Shown one piece after another: positions 44,728 through 53,537 of a stretch of DNA of 64,000 bases (position 1 is the stretch's first letter; each line of letters starts with the position of its first letter). Origin of the DNA: Colwellia echini (GTDB lineage: Bacteria; Pseudomonadota; Gammaproteobacteria; Enterobacterales; Alteromonadaceae); contig NZ_PJAI02000015.1 of assembly GCF_002843355.2 (NCBI RefSeq), forward strand, positions 1 to 64,000, written 5' to 3'. The position numbers and the translations under genes were made by a program. A model generated the notes under the pieces. That model made no database searches and was not told where the DNA came from. It saw only the letters and a program-made list of their open reading frames with translations.

Positions 44728-45681
44728 ATGTCCTACAAATTATTGTTATCGAGTACTCTCATATTATTACTTACGGCATGTGGATCGGGTGATAACAACA
44801 CCTTATCTCCTGGCGCCTCTACTGATAATTCACCCGACGATATAACCCCATCATCTCCAGAAGAAACCGTTTATACCGGTGTATTTTTAGATTCAGCCGT
44901 ACAAGGTTTACATTACACAACCGCCACACAAAGCGGAACTACCAACGAGCAAGGTGAATTTGATTTTCAAACCGACGAAACAATTACTTTTTCAATTGGT
45001 GGTATAACCCTTCCGCCAACGCCAGCAAAATTATACTTAACACCATTATCTTTATATCAAACCGATGATATTAACCAACTGGAAGTGGTTAACCTTATTC
45101 GCTTATTGCAAACCCTTGATCTAGATGGTGATGCCAGTAATGGTATTGAAATAACAGAGCAAGCTCATCAATTAGCTACCAACTTAAATATTGATTTTTC
45201 AGGCGATGATTTTGATCAACAGGTAGCTGATTTTATCAACCAAGCAGGTAGCGCTCACCAAACATTACTAGCAAATGACGAGGCCATTGCTCATTTTCAA
45301 TTAACCCTTAACGACATTAATAATAAAGAATTAAACAGTTGTACAAGCACACATGAAAAAATAGGCTACTCAGGTTTCTTTAACACGATATCGCACAATG
45401 TTTCTGGCAAAGCGACAATTATTGATGATTGCACTATAGAAATTAGTCAATTTAGTTATGATGGCGGCGGCCCTTTGGTGTATTTTTATGGAGCTACTGA
45501 CCATGAATATGCTGGTGATAACGCTTTTCGCCTTGGAAATTTATTAACGGGCACCATCTTTAACGACGCGACAATCAGCATTACCCTGCCGCAAGGGAAA
45601 AGCTTAGACGATTTAACAGGCTTGAGTGTTTGGTGTGTTGATTTTAATGCTAATTTCGGCCAAATGGAATTTACACCTTAG
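44728..45681 (+). CDS. lipoprotein of unknown function
   Basis: 317 residues from the ATG at 44728 (TTGGAG is 7 bases upstream; an in-frame ATG at 44710 lacks a ribosome site). Lipobox LLLTACGS with Cys near residue 18, then a Ser/Pro/Asp-rich linker. Residues about 45-100 (VFLDSAVQGLHYTT, GTTNEQGEFDFQTDE, TFSIGGITL) match the pattern in the lipoprotein at 6404. The C-terminal half has no recognised domain. It is a surface or periplasmic lipoprotein; role unknown. Confidence 0.65.
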   Translation: MSYKLLLSSTLILLLTACGSGDNNTLSPGASTDNSPDDITPSSPEETVYTGVFLDSAVQGLHYTTATQSGTTNEQGEFDFQTDETITFSIGGITLPPTPAKLYLTPLSLYQTDDINQLEVVNLIRLLQTLDLDGDASNGIEITEQAHQLATNLNIDFSGDDFDQQVADFINQAGSAHQTLLANDEAIAHFQLTLNDINNKELNSCTSTHEKIGYSGFFNTISHNVSGKATIIDDCTIEISQFSYDGGGPLVYFYGATDHEYAGDNAFRLGNLLTGTIFNDATISITLPQGKSLDDLTGLSVWCVDFNANFGQMEFTP

Positions 45682-45837
45682 GTTATCCTTAGTAAACGCA
45701 TTAGCTTACGTCTTAATACTAGGCTAATTGCTCGCTTATCCTAACCATTAACTGCCCCTAGCTAGGCGCACTAAGATCAGGCATAATCCCAAACAATTTA
45801 TTTACTTTATAATAACTTTTTTGTTTGGGTATTAACT

Positions 45838-46701
45838 ATGATTTACAGCATGACAGCGTTTTCACGCGTAGAAATTAAAGGTGACTGGGGTAACGCAGTT
45901 TGGGAAATACGCTCAGTTAATCAACGTTTTTTAGAAACTTATTTCCGCCTGCCTGAACAATTTCGTGGCATCGAGCCTGTTTTACGCGAACGTTTTCGTA
46001 AACAACTTAATCGTGGCAAAGTAGAATGTAACTTACGTTTTAACGCTAATGTTGAAAGCAAAGGTGAACTAGCCTTAAACGAAAAATTAGCACTACAACT
46101 TATCGAACACGCCAACTGGATTAATGAACAAACACTTAACAGTCAAGTAAACCCGCTTGAAGTAATGCGCTGGCCAGGTGTTATGGAATCTCCAGAAGCT
46201 GACATGTCAGCTATTCAAGCGGAATTAATTGCCGCGTTTGACCAAGCGCTTAAAGACTTCATAGCTGCTCGCGCCAGCGAAGGTGAAAACCTTAAAGTCA
46301 TGATTGAACAACGTCTTGATGCAATTTCAGCCGAGGCAGACAAAGTACAAACATACATGCCTGAAGTGATTGAATGGCAACGTAACCGAATTATTGAAAA
46401 ATTCACCGATGCAAAAATAGATTTAGACTCAGGCCGAGTTGAACAAGAGCTAGTGTTACTTGCGCAAAAAATGGATGTAGCCGAAGAGCTTGATCGCCTA
46501 AACAGCCATGTGAGCGAAACCAAGAAAATCTTAAATAAAGGTGGCGCTCAAGGTCGTCGTTTAGACTTCATGATGCAAGAGTTTAATCGCGAAGCGAATA
46601 CCCTTGGCTCAAAATCAATTAACACCGACATCACCGCCAGCGCGGTTGAATTGAAAGTTTTAATTGAACAAATGCGCGAGCAAATTGCCAATATTGAATA
46701 G
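45838..46701 (+). CDS. yicC: YicC-family endoribonuclease-like protein
   Basis: 287 residues, the same as E. coli YicC. N-terminal MIYSMTAFSRVEIKGDWGNAVWEIRSVNQRF is shown in parts: YSMTAFSR and RSVNQRFLE are hallmarks. C-terminal DUF1732 segment is GRRLDFMMQEFNREANTLGS. YicC proteins have been linked to RNA turnover. A strong terminator follows. Confidence 0.95.
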   Translation: MIYSMTAFSRVEIKGDWGNAVWEIRSVNQRFLETYFRLPEQFRGIEPVLRERFRKQLNRGKVECNLRFNANVESKGELALNEKLALQLIEHANWINEQTLNSQVNPLEVMRWPGVMESPEADMSAIQAELIAAFDQALKDFIAARASEGENLKVMIEQRLDAISAEADKVQTYMPEVIEWQRNRIIEKFTDAKIDLDSGRVEQELVLLAQKMDVAEELDRLNSHVSETKKILNKGGAQGRRLDFMMQEFNREANTLGSKSINTDITASAVELKVLIEQMREQIANIE

Positions 46702-46724
46702 TAAATTATTAATTGTTCTTGTAA

Positions 46725-46755
46725 CTAAAAAACCTCGTTATACGAGGTTTTTTAG
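46725..46755. terminator. terminator of yicC, shared with the convergent receptor gene
   Basis: A perfect 14-bp stem CTAAAAAACCTCGT / ACGAGGTTTTTTAG around a 3-base loop, with T-runs on both strands. Confidence 0.85.
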
Positions 46756-46800
46756 TTTTTAACGATGGAGTTAAACGCTTATATATTTAACCCACAAACA

Positions 46801-48918
46801 TTAATACTGATAAGAAACCGATAATCTAACCGTTCTTGGTTCAAGTACGTGGTAGTGAATATCATCAACACCTTCGCCACTAGGATCAGAGCTTAAACGT
46901 GAGCCGTAGTAGTAATCTATGTCGTGGTCATCGCTATCAAGTAGGTTGAAAATATCTACTTTGAATACCCAATCATTTACTTCATAACCCGCTCGCATGT
47001 TCACTACGGTACTTGGCTCTGAGGTAACTGAACCATCTTCAACTAATGGGCGTTCGCCAAAGTAACGTACTCTGACATTACCAAACCAACCATTGTCATA
47101 TACTGCACTAACGCCAGCTTGAACCACTTGGTCTATTGCGCCGGGAATTTCATTGCCTTCAATACTAAAGTCACTGAATTCTGCGTTGGTGTAGGCGTAT
47201 TCTAAATCAGCCGTCCAAATATCTGAAATATGGTAGTAAGCGGTTAATTCTACTCCTTGGCGATCTGAGCCACGACTTGCTTCTGTGCCGCCAGCATCTC
47301 CAATAAAGAGTAATTCGCTATCTAGCTCTAAATGCCATAAGGCAATTGAGGTATTTAAGCGGTCGGTGATAAAACCTCGTAAACCAATTTCATAACCTAG
47401 TGAGGCAACCAGTGGGTCAACACTTTCTACTGAATCTCCACTAATAGGATCTACTTCAATAGTAGTGCCGCGGGCATCGTTTGAATGGAAGCCTTGGCCA
47501 ATAGAGAAGTAGCTTTCCCATTCATCATTAAGTGTGTAAATAATGCTAGCTTTAGCAGACAATATTCCGTCATTATCTTTGCCGTCATTTTGAGTTAAGT
47601 CAGTGCCGTAGCTATTTTCATCAATTAACGTGTTAACATCAAAGCTGTAATAGTCGTAACGTAACCCTAATACGGTACGGAATTTATTGTTCCATTCAAT
47701 TTCATTTTGCCAGTATAAACCGATACTTAACTCATCAACTTGATCACTACGTATTGATTCTAAACGTTGTCTGTCTTGCGAATGATACAAACCCACTTCA
47801 GCAATATCGTCATAACGAAGATCTAAACCAAACAGGTTGTTCATTGGTTTACCGAAGAATTTGTTGTCTTGTATATACCTGAATGTACCGCCGTAAATAT
47901 TACGTTCATCACGTTGTTCAAATTGATCGCCGTTGGTTTCATTTTCTAAATAGTAGGTGAAGTTCGACCAAAGCGTCATGTCATAGCCAATAGCATAAGC
48001 TGACACATAAAAATTATCATTTTCCCATGACGTACTTAAGCTGTAACGACTTGATTCACCACCTACGGTTTCATCTAACGAGCCAAGCTCATCAATTATG
48101 CCGCTATCCACCGCGCGTGTTGGTATTTGGTCAGCGCTGTTCCAGCTGTTGTCATAGCCCATAAAGGTTACGTTAAAATCACCGTCATTTAAGCGACGTG
48201 TATGCTTGAGTAATACGTTAACTTTACTTAAATCTTCGTCGATATCTGTCCATGGGCCATCATTAGTATTTAGTTCTAACGCATAAAGCCAATCACCGCC
48301 TGCGGCATTAAAGCTGTCTTGATTAACTAAGCGTGCGTAATCATTTTCGCCCAAAGTTAACTCAACAAAACCTTTTTCTGTTTTATCAAGGGTGAACATT
48401 TCGGCGCTACCTGCACTGCTAAAGTCACCCACTTCGGCGTAATAAGCGCCCTTTTTATAACTTAGGGATTCAATCGTTTCCGAAATAATAAAGTTAAGAT
48501 CTGTATAGCCTTGGCCGTGACCATGAGTACGCATATTAACTGGCATACTATCAATGAAGGTAGAAAAGTCAGTACCGTGATCAAGGTTAAAACCTCTTAA
48601 AAAATACTGATTAGCTTTGCCTGTACCGCTATGCTGAGTAACTACCATACCGGGTACCAACTCAAGTACATCACCGGTTTTTAATAAAGGTCTTATGGCA
48701 ATTTCTTCTTGCCCGACTATGCCTTGAGAAGCTGAAATAGCAGAGCCAAGTAAATTAGTATTTCGCCCGGTAACCGTTATTTGTTCTACGTCATTACCCA
48801 CTGTATTACCTACTGTATTACCTACTGTATGGTCATGATGATTTTCCGAACCAACTAGTTCATTGGCCTGACCTAGTGTTGATAATAATAAGAAGCTACT
48901 ACAAAATGCTCGTTTCAT
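46801..48918 (-). CDS. TonB-dependent outer membrane receptor beside BlaI/M56 genes
   Basis: 705 residues from 48918, chosen because AGGAATAG precedes it; the longer frame would run into the divergent gene. Signal peptide SSFLLLSTLGQA, then a His/Asp-rich ENHHDH and three TVGN repeats, a TonB-box-like EQITVTG, a plug domain (RGFNLDHGTDFSTFIDSMPV; HGHGQGYTDLNF) and a 22-strand barrel ending VRLSVSYQY. The His-rich segments hint at a metal ligand, but the substrate is unproven. Divergent from a BlaI-type repressor that may control it. Confidence 0.88.
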   Translation of the reverse strand: MKRAFCSSFLLLSTLGQANELVGSENHHDHTVGNTVGNTVGNDVEQITVTGRNTNLLGSAISASQGIVGQEEIAIRPLLKTGDVLELVPGMVVTQHSGTGKANQYFLRGFNLDHGTDFSTFIDSMPVNMRTHGHGQGYTDLNFIISETIESLSYKKGAYYAEVGDFSSAGSAEMFTLDKTEKGFVELTLGENDYARLVNQDSFNAAGGDWLYALELNTNDGPWTDIDEDLSKVNVLLKHTRRLNDGDFNVTFMGYDNSWNSADQIPTRAVDSGIIDELGSLDETVGGESSRYSLSTSWENDNFYVSAYAIGYDMTLWSNFTYYLENETNGDQFEQRDERNIYGGTFRYIQDNKFFGKPMNNLFGLDLRYDDIAEVGLYHSQDRQRLESIRSDQVDELSIGLYWQNEIEWNNKFRTVLGLRYDYYSFDVNTLIDENSYGTDLTQNDGKDNDGILSAKASIIYTLNDEWESYFSIGQGFHSNDARGTTIEVDPISGDSVESVDPLVASLGYEIGLRGFITDRLNTSIALWHLELDSELLFIGDAGGTEASRGSDRQGVELTAYYHISDIWTADLEYAYTNAEFSDFSIEGNEIPGAIDQVVQAGVSAVYDNGWFGNVRVRYFGERPLVEDGSVTSEPSTVVNMRAGYEVNDWVFKVDIFNLLDSDDHDIDYYYGSRLSSDPSGEGVDDIHYHVLEPRTVRLSVSYQY
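48796..48831 (-). repeat. three 12-bp in-frame repeats in the receptor N-terminus
   Basis: Three units of ACCYACTGTATK (plus strand) encode TVGN-TVGN-TVGN at residues 31-42 of the mature N-terminus. Being in frame, copy-number change would alter only the linker length. Confidence 0.75.
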
Positions 48919-49043
48919 TTCTATTCCTGTAAAGAGAAAAACGTTGAAAAGTGATGTTATTTTTTGTTGTTTCAAATAAAATATTGAATTAGTTATGATT
49001 AGCGTATCAACAGATATGAATACCGAGAATAGGTCGGTTTTAC

Positions 49044-49526
49044 ATGGTTTCAAAAATTGCTTCTAAAAATGGCGGTCTTATTGGCTGGCTAGGTATAAAA
49101 AGACAAGCATCTTCGACACCCGTATTAGGTGAGCGGGAATTAGCGGTACTTGAAACTTTATGGAACGAACAAACGGAACCAGCACTTTCTGCACAGCAAA
49201 TTCTTGAAAAACTACCTAACTCAACCATCAGCTTAAATACCGTACAAAGTACTATTGAGCGATTACACCGTAAAAATGTGTTACTGCGAAAAAAACAGGG
49301 CCGCGCGTATTTTTATCAAGCGGCGATCAGTAAAAGTGACATTATTCATAATTTGTTAAGTGATATTACTAATGAGTTAGCGCAAGGTGATATGTCGCCA
49401 ATGATTTCTGGCTTTTTGAAGTTTTTATCAAACGAAACAAAAGAAAATAAACAGTCTGTAATGGATGAGTTAAAAACCTTGCACGCTGAACCCGACATAA
49501 AGACTACCGATAAGTCAAAAGATTAG
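49044..49526 (+). CDS. BlaI/MecI/CopY-family repressor
   Basis: 160 residues. Winged helix-turn-helix at about 27-100 (LGERELAVLETLWNEQTEPA; NTVQSTIERLHRKNVLLRKK), typical of BlaI/CopY repressors, then a helical dimerisation tail. The gene is followed 11 bases later by an M56 membrane peptidase, the usual sensor partner. The promoter it shares with the divergent receptor has a small dyad ACCGA...TCGGT (49022-49038) just before its start, a possible operator. Confidence 0.88.
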   Translation: MVSKIASKNGGLIGWLGIKRQASSTPVLGERELAVLETLWNEQTEPALSAQQILEKLPNSTISLNTVQSTIERLHRKNVLLRKKQGRAYFYQAAISKSDIIHNLLSDITNELAQGDMSPMISGFLKFLSNETKENKQSVMDELKTLHAEPDIKTTDKSKD

Positions 49527-49537
49527 ACTCATAAGTT

Positions 49538-50533
49538 ATGTTTTTCACAATCGCCCCTTATATTGAAGCACTACTCGCCTTTTTCACAATCACCTTAATA
49601 TCGTCTTTGATTAGTGCCTTTAGCTATCGTTATTGCTATGCGTTAATACAACATTTTTCAGGGGCATCTCGGGCAGCAGCTATTTTTATTTATGCTTTAT
49701 TGGCGCCTGTTGTTGGCTTATGGAGCACAACTTTACTCGTATTCCCTTCGCTCTCGACTCTCATTATTCCAGAACATTGTCATGATGGTGTTTGTAGTTC
49801 GCACTCCCCTTCTGTTGCTTTACATTCAGTTATTGGTGGCGGTTTCGCCATTTTATCGACACTTATCATAATCACCTTAATACTCACTTTTTACTTCAAT
49901 TTACAGCGTTATCAACAACAGTTAACAACGTTAGATAAATTATCTAACGTAGTTAGTGATACAAATTACAAAATTATTGATAACCCTACTTTAGTTGCTT
50001 GGAATGCAGGTTTGTGGCGAACTAAAATATTTATATCGCAAGGTTTGAAATCAGCTTTAACAACTGATGAGTTGAACGTGGTGGTTGCGCATGAGGTCTG
50101 TCATGGTTTTCAACATGATAATCTGCGTAAATTGATTCTTCTGTGGCTAAGTAAAGTTTGGTTAACGAATAAAGCTCAACTTCGTTATGATTTTAATCTC
50201 GCTTGCGAGCAAGCATGTGATTTATATGCCGCCAATGAAGTATCTAGTTCTACTCAAGTAATTAATACCATTGAAAAATATGCAGGGTTAGCTAAAGAGC
50301 CCACTATAACTAACTCATATGCTAAACAAAATACCACGCAAACTAATCAGAAAAGCGCTGTACATGGGTATGATGGAGAGGAAGTACGTCAACGTATTAA
50401 CTTTTTAAATCACCCCATAAAGCAAAGCAATAAAAGTATCACGCTAATGATTGTCTGTGGACTTTTATTCAGCCAAGTAGTGATCTTCACCATGATATAT
50501 CACTTAGGGTTAGATCACTTTTGGTTAAGCTAA
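49538..50533 (+). CDS. M56 (BlaR1/MecR1-type) membrane metallopeptidase
   Basis: 331 residues. Three N-terminal TM helices, a cytoplasmic zinc-protease domain with HEVCH (VVAHEVCHGFQHD at about 183-195) and a third ligand region ACEQACDLYAAN, and a last TM near the C-terminus. It lacks the penicillin-binding sensor domain of BlaR1, so its signal must differ. In this family proteolysis inactivates the BlaI partner encoded next to it. Confidence 0.87.
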   Translation: MFFTIAPYIEALLAFFTITLISSLISAFSYRYCYALIQHFSGASRAAAIFIYALLAPVVGLWSTTLLVFPSLSTLIIPEHCHDGVCSSHSPSVALHSVIGGGFAILSTLIIITLILTFYFNLQRYQQQLTTLDKLSNVVSDTNYKIIDNPTLVAWNAGLWRTKIFISQGLKSALTTDELNVVVAHEVCHGFQHDNLRKLILLWLSKVWLTNKAQLRYDFNLACEQACDLYAANEVSSSTQVINTIEKYAGLAKEPTITNSYAKQNTTQTNQKSAVHGYDGEEVRQRINFLNHPIKQSNKSITLMIVCGLLFSQVVIFTMIYHLGLDHFWLS

Positions 50534-50579
50534 ACCGCTAATCAATAGTGCTCGACGATATCCTTAACTGAGGCATTAG

Positions 50580-51242
50580 CTAAGGCGCATTTCGCTCAGT
50601 TGGTGTTTTGGTGAAATCGCCAACCATATTATGCGGATTAACTACTTCGCGGTGATCTTTAGTCGCCTGTGCCCACCAAGTCAGTTGATTAAAAGTTCTA
50701 CCTAAATAATCAAACCAAGATGCTTGTTCTTCACCTACTTGCATTGAGCCATCTTCAGTAAAAACTTCTTGTGCTTTAGGGATATGAATCATTGCTGAAA
50801 CGGGTAAACAGCCTAACTCGGCAAGGTAGGTTCGCATATTAACCGCGGCGCGCATTCCGCCCCATTGCCCTGCTGAATAAGTGACAATAGCACTTGGTTT
50901 ATATGAGAACAAAGAACTTCCAAAATGATTAAGTAAGTTCGCTAATGCTGGGCTCATTGAGTGATTATACTCTGGGCTGATCATAACAAAGCCATCTGCG
51001 GCAGCTATTTTATCTGCCAAGCTATTTAATGGTGCAGGGGCTTTACCTGGTAAATAAGAAAATTGCGGTTTGAAAATAGTTTCTAACGGGTAATCAAGCG
51101 GGTCTATTAATTCTATTTCATGATCGCTATAACGCTCTTTTAAACATTGCATACATGCTTTTGCTACACGTAAACCAAGACGCGCAGGTTTTGGAGGGGT
51201 ACTTTCACGCACTGTACCTAAAAAGACGAGAAATTTCATCAT
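50580..51242 (-). CDS. NAD(P)H-dependent FMN reductase family protein
   Basis: 220 residues (an ATG at 51239 is an equal start). Flavodoxin-like fold: N-terminal FLVFLGTVRESTPPKPARLG for FMN phosphate binding, MISPEYNHSMSPALANLLNHF, and YSAGQWGGMRAAVNMRTYLAE. Reduces FMN or quinones with NAD(P)H in the cytoplasm. Transcribed away from a mobile element that occupies its upstream region. Confidence 0.85.
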   Translation of the reverse strand: MMKFLVFLGTVRESTPPKPARLGLRVAKACMQCLKERYSDHEIELIDPLDYPLETIFKPQFSYLPGKAPAPLNSLADKIAAADGFVMISPEYNHSMSPALANLLNHFGSSLFSYKPSAIVTYSAGQWGGMRAAVNMRTYLAELGCLPVSAMIHIPKAQEVFTEDGSMQVGEEQASWFDYLGRTFNQLTWWAQATKDHREVVNPHNMVGDFTKTPTERNAP

Positions 51243-51257
51243 TGAACACCTATTGTT

Positions 51258-51459
51258 AGTTAACCTGAACTCGGATTAATAAATCTTTCTCTAGCAGTTA
51301 ATTATCCTGATTTCATCGTTAAATTTACTTGCAATAGCCTTGCTATTGACGCGAAATTTGCCTTGAATTAAGAATAATTATCTAGCTAGAGCCGAAGAAT
51401 AATGTTTTTATTAGTCTATTCAATTAATTAAAATCTCTTAAACCGAGCTCAGGTTAGTT
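51258..51459. mobile_element. MITE-like element, copy C (194 bp plus AGTT duplication)
   Basis: The element spans 51262-51455. Left end AACCTGAACTCGGATTAA; the right end reads AACCTGAGCTCGGTTTAA on the other strand. Perfect AGTT repeats flank it at 51258-51261 and 51456-51459. A central hairpin GCAATAGCCTTGCTATTG and the segment GCCTTGAATTAAGAATAATT align with copy B. It fills almost the whole divergent promoter region between the FMN reductase and yceH. Confidence 0.82.
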
Positions 51460-51524
51460 ATCGAAATACTACCTTGTGTTATAACATCATAACATTTGCA
51501 TTCTATTTTAAGGATATTTTCATC

Positions 51525-52232
51525 ATGATCACACTTTCCCAAGAGCAATGCCGCGTTATTGGCGTAATGTTAGAAAAAGAAACCACCACGCCAGAGCAGT
51601 ACCCCTTATCGTTAAACGGTATTACTACAGGTTGTAATCAAAAAAGTAATCGTGAGCCTGTGATGTCACTAACCGAAAGTGATGTGCAAAATATTGTTGA
51701 TGAATTGGTACACATGAACCAGCTGATGGTTGATACAAAAGCCTCAACTCGCGTTAATAAATATTTCCATCGTTTTTGTGACACTGAATTCGGCAATTTA
51801 AAATTTACGCCACAACAACGAGCTATTATTTGTGTGTTATTACTTAGAGGGCCGCAAACTCCTGGCGAGCTAAGAACCCGTACTAACCGTCTAGCTGACT
51901 TTTCTGATGTAAGTGAAGTTGAAGCCACATTAGCGCAATTAGCGGAATTAAATGGTCAATGCTTAATTAAAAAGCTTGCCCGAGAACCAGGTAAACGTGA
52001 GTCTCGTTATATACATTTATTAACTGAAATAAGTGACGACTATAATATTGATACGAATTTTGAAAATGTGCTAACAGCAACTGATGTTGACACGCCTACA
52101 GAGACACCAGAAACAGGAACGTCAGCAACAAGTCATGACCAACTTAACCAAAGAGTGACCGAGTTAGAGCAGCAAGTAGCACTACTTACTGAAAAATTAA
52201 CCCGCTTAAATACATTGAATGACACTTATTAA
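51525..52232 (+). CDS. yceH: YceH/DUF480 family protein
   Basis: 235 residues from 51525, where AAGGA precedes and the family N-terminus LSQEQCRVIGVMLEKE begins. Winged-helix repeats with TPEQYPLSLNGITTGCNQKSNR and LLRGPQTPGELRTRTNRL are characteristic. The C-terminus has an acidic, Thr-rich linker and a coiled coil (QRVTELEQQVALLTEKLTRL). Probable DNA-binding-like fold, function not established. Confidence 0.9.
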   Translation: MITLSQEQCRVIGVMLEKETTTPEQYPLSLNGITTGCNQKSNREPVMSLTESDVQNIVDELVHMNQLMVDTKASTRVNKYFHRFCDTEFGNLKFTPQQRAIICVLLLRGPQTPGELRTRTNRLADFSDVSEVEATLAQLAELNGQCLIKKLAREPGKRESRYIHLLTEISDDYNIDTNFENVLTATDVDTPTETPETGTSATSHDQLNQRVTELEQQVALLTEKLTRLNTLNDTY

Positions 52233-52303
52233 TAAGTCGCTGGGCGCATAATGTATAACAGTATAAAATACGCTACAAAATATATGATGGAACTCTAAGC
52301 CTT

Positions 52304-53455
52304 ATGGGTAACTCTTTACTGTTACTAAGCTTTTTTATTTTTTCGTTACTCTCTACGTCGGTAAACGCGGAAACAACAAAAATTAAAGAAGAGCAAATCT
52401 CCGTTGCTGATAAAAATAATGAGCCTGCAATTACCCTAACTGCGGGGCAACAAAAACAGTGCGCTCAATTTTGTAGTGCAATAACTGCCAATGAAACATA
52501 TAAGCAACAAGTTAAGCAAAGACAGAATCCTAAATCCAATATTGCTTATGAGTCGGTTGACCCTAAACCTTTACCCGCGAAAAAAAGATGGACAGATTTT
52601 TTACCTATTCTAGGAGAAAAATCCCGTGAAGCAGGTTATGTACTGCCGCTGCCAATGGGGATTTCGGTTATTGGTTTAACACAAAAACAACCTTTTACTG
52701 TTAATAACATTGCTTTAGAAATTGACGGAAAACCTAATGAAAGAATAAATGATTTAATTGACGAATCTATTGAAGCTAAAAACCTTATAGTAACCAATAC
52801 CGCCTATAATTTGCGCTTAGACGCGTGGATTTTACCCTTTTGGAATGTTTATGGTGTGCTAGGTAAAGTACAAGGCGAAGCAAATCTTGAATTAGAAGTT
52901 GATTTAGAAATACCTACGTTAATATTAACCGCTGCTAATATTGGCAATGGCGCAGCCGAAAAGCGCTGTAACAGTATTGATTTACCATACTCAGGACCTG
53001 CACCCGGTAACTGTTTAGTGACGAACAGTGGCTATCCAACTCGTTTAAACTATCACGGAACCGTCACAGGTTATGGCACCACCATTGCGGGAGGTTATGG
53101 TGATTTTTTTGGTATGTTTGATGTTAACTTCACCCAAGCAGATATTAATATTGCCGTAAAAAATACTAAACAAACAGTTTATTCTGCCCGTATAGGCTGG
53201 AATGGAAAAATTAATAGTTACCATGGTCAATTTTGGGTAGGCGCTATGAAGCAAGATATAAAACAACAACTTGAAATATCATCACCTGAAGCTCCCAAGG
53301 TAATTATACTTATAGACCAAGAAGTAAGCTCGCCATTGAACTATCTTATTGGTGGCCAATGGAACATCTCAGAAGAATGGGCACTTATCGCTGAAACAAG
53401 TTTTGCCTTTAGTGATAGACAGCAATTTATGATGCAATTAGGTTATCGCTTCTAA
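52304..53455 (+). CDS. exported probable outer-membrane beta-barrel protein
   Basis: 383 residues with a signal peptide (LLSFFIFSLLSTSVNA). A Cys pair in QCAQFCSA near residue 54, then alternating amphipathic strands with many Gly/Tyr/Asn, ending MMQLGYRF with a terminal Phe, typical of outer-membrane barrels. AALS-type enzyme motifs are absent. Resembles uncharacterised exported proteins of marine gammaproteobacteria. Ligand or role unknown. 83 bases before the mscS-like gene on the same strand. Confidence 0.6.
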   Translation: MGNSLLLLSFFIFSLLSTSVNAETTKIKEEQISVADKNNEPAITLTAGQQKQCAQFCSAITANETYKQQVKQRQNPKSNIAYESVDPKPLPAKKRWTDFLPILGEKSREAGYVLPLPMGISVIGLTQKQPFTVNNIALEIDGKPNERINDLIDESIEAKNLIVTNTAYNLRLDAWILPFWNVYGVLGKVQGEANLELEVDLEIPTLILTAANIGNGAAEKRCNSIDLPYSGPAPGNCLVTNSGYPTRLNYHGTVTGYGTTIAGGYGDFFGMFDVNFTQADINIAVKNTKQTVYSARIGWNGKINSYHGQFWVGAMKQDIKQQLEISSPEAPKVIILIDQEVSSPLNYLIGGQWNISEEWALIAETSFAFSDRQQFMMQLGYRF

Positions 53456-53537
53456 AACAAATACCATTTACCTTACCACTGCCAGGTTTTATATTTGGCG
53501 GTTCATATCCTATAGCTACACTTAAACGGAACAACTC

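Noticed and set aside
45682-45780. GGTTATCC and TATCCTAACC stretches resembling element ends
   Set aside because: They lack the CTGA core and any matching flanking duplication.
48919-49043. A cobalamin riboswitch before the receptor at 46801
   Set aside because: The 125-base gap is too short and shows no B12-box.
49040-49228. Minus-strand frame opposite the BlaI-type gene start
   Set aside because: It is a shadow of the helix-turn-helix coding region.
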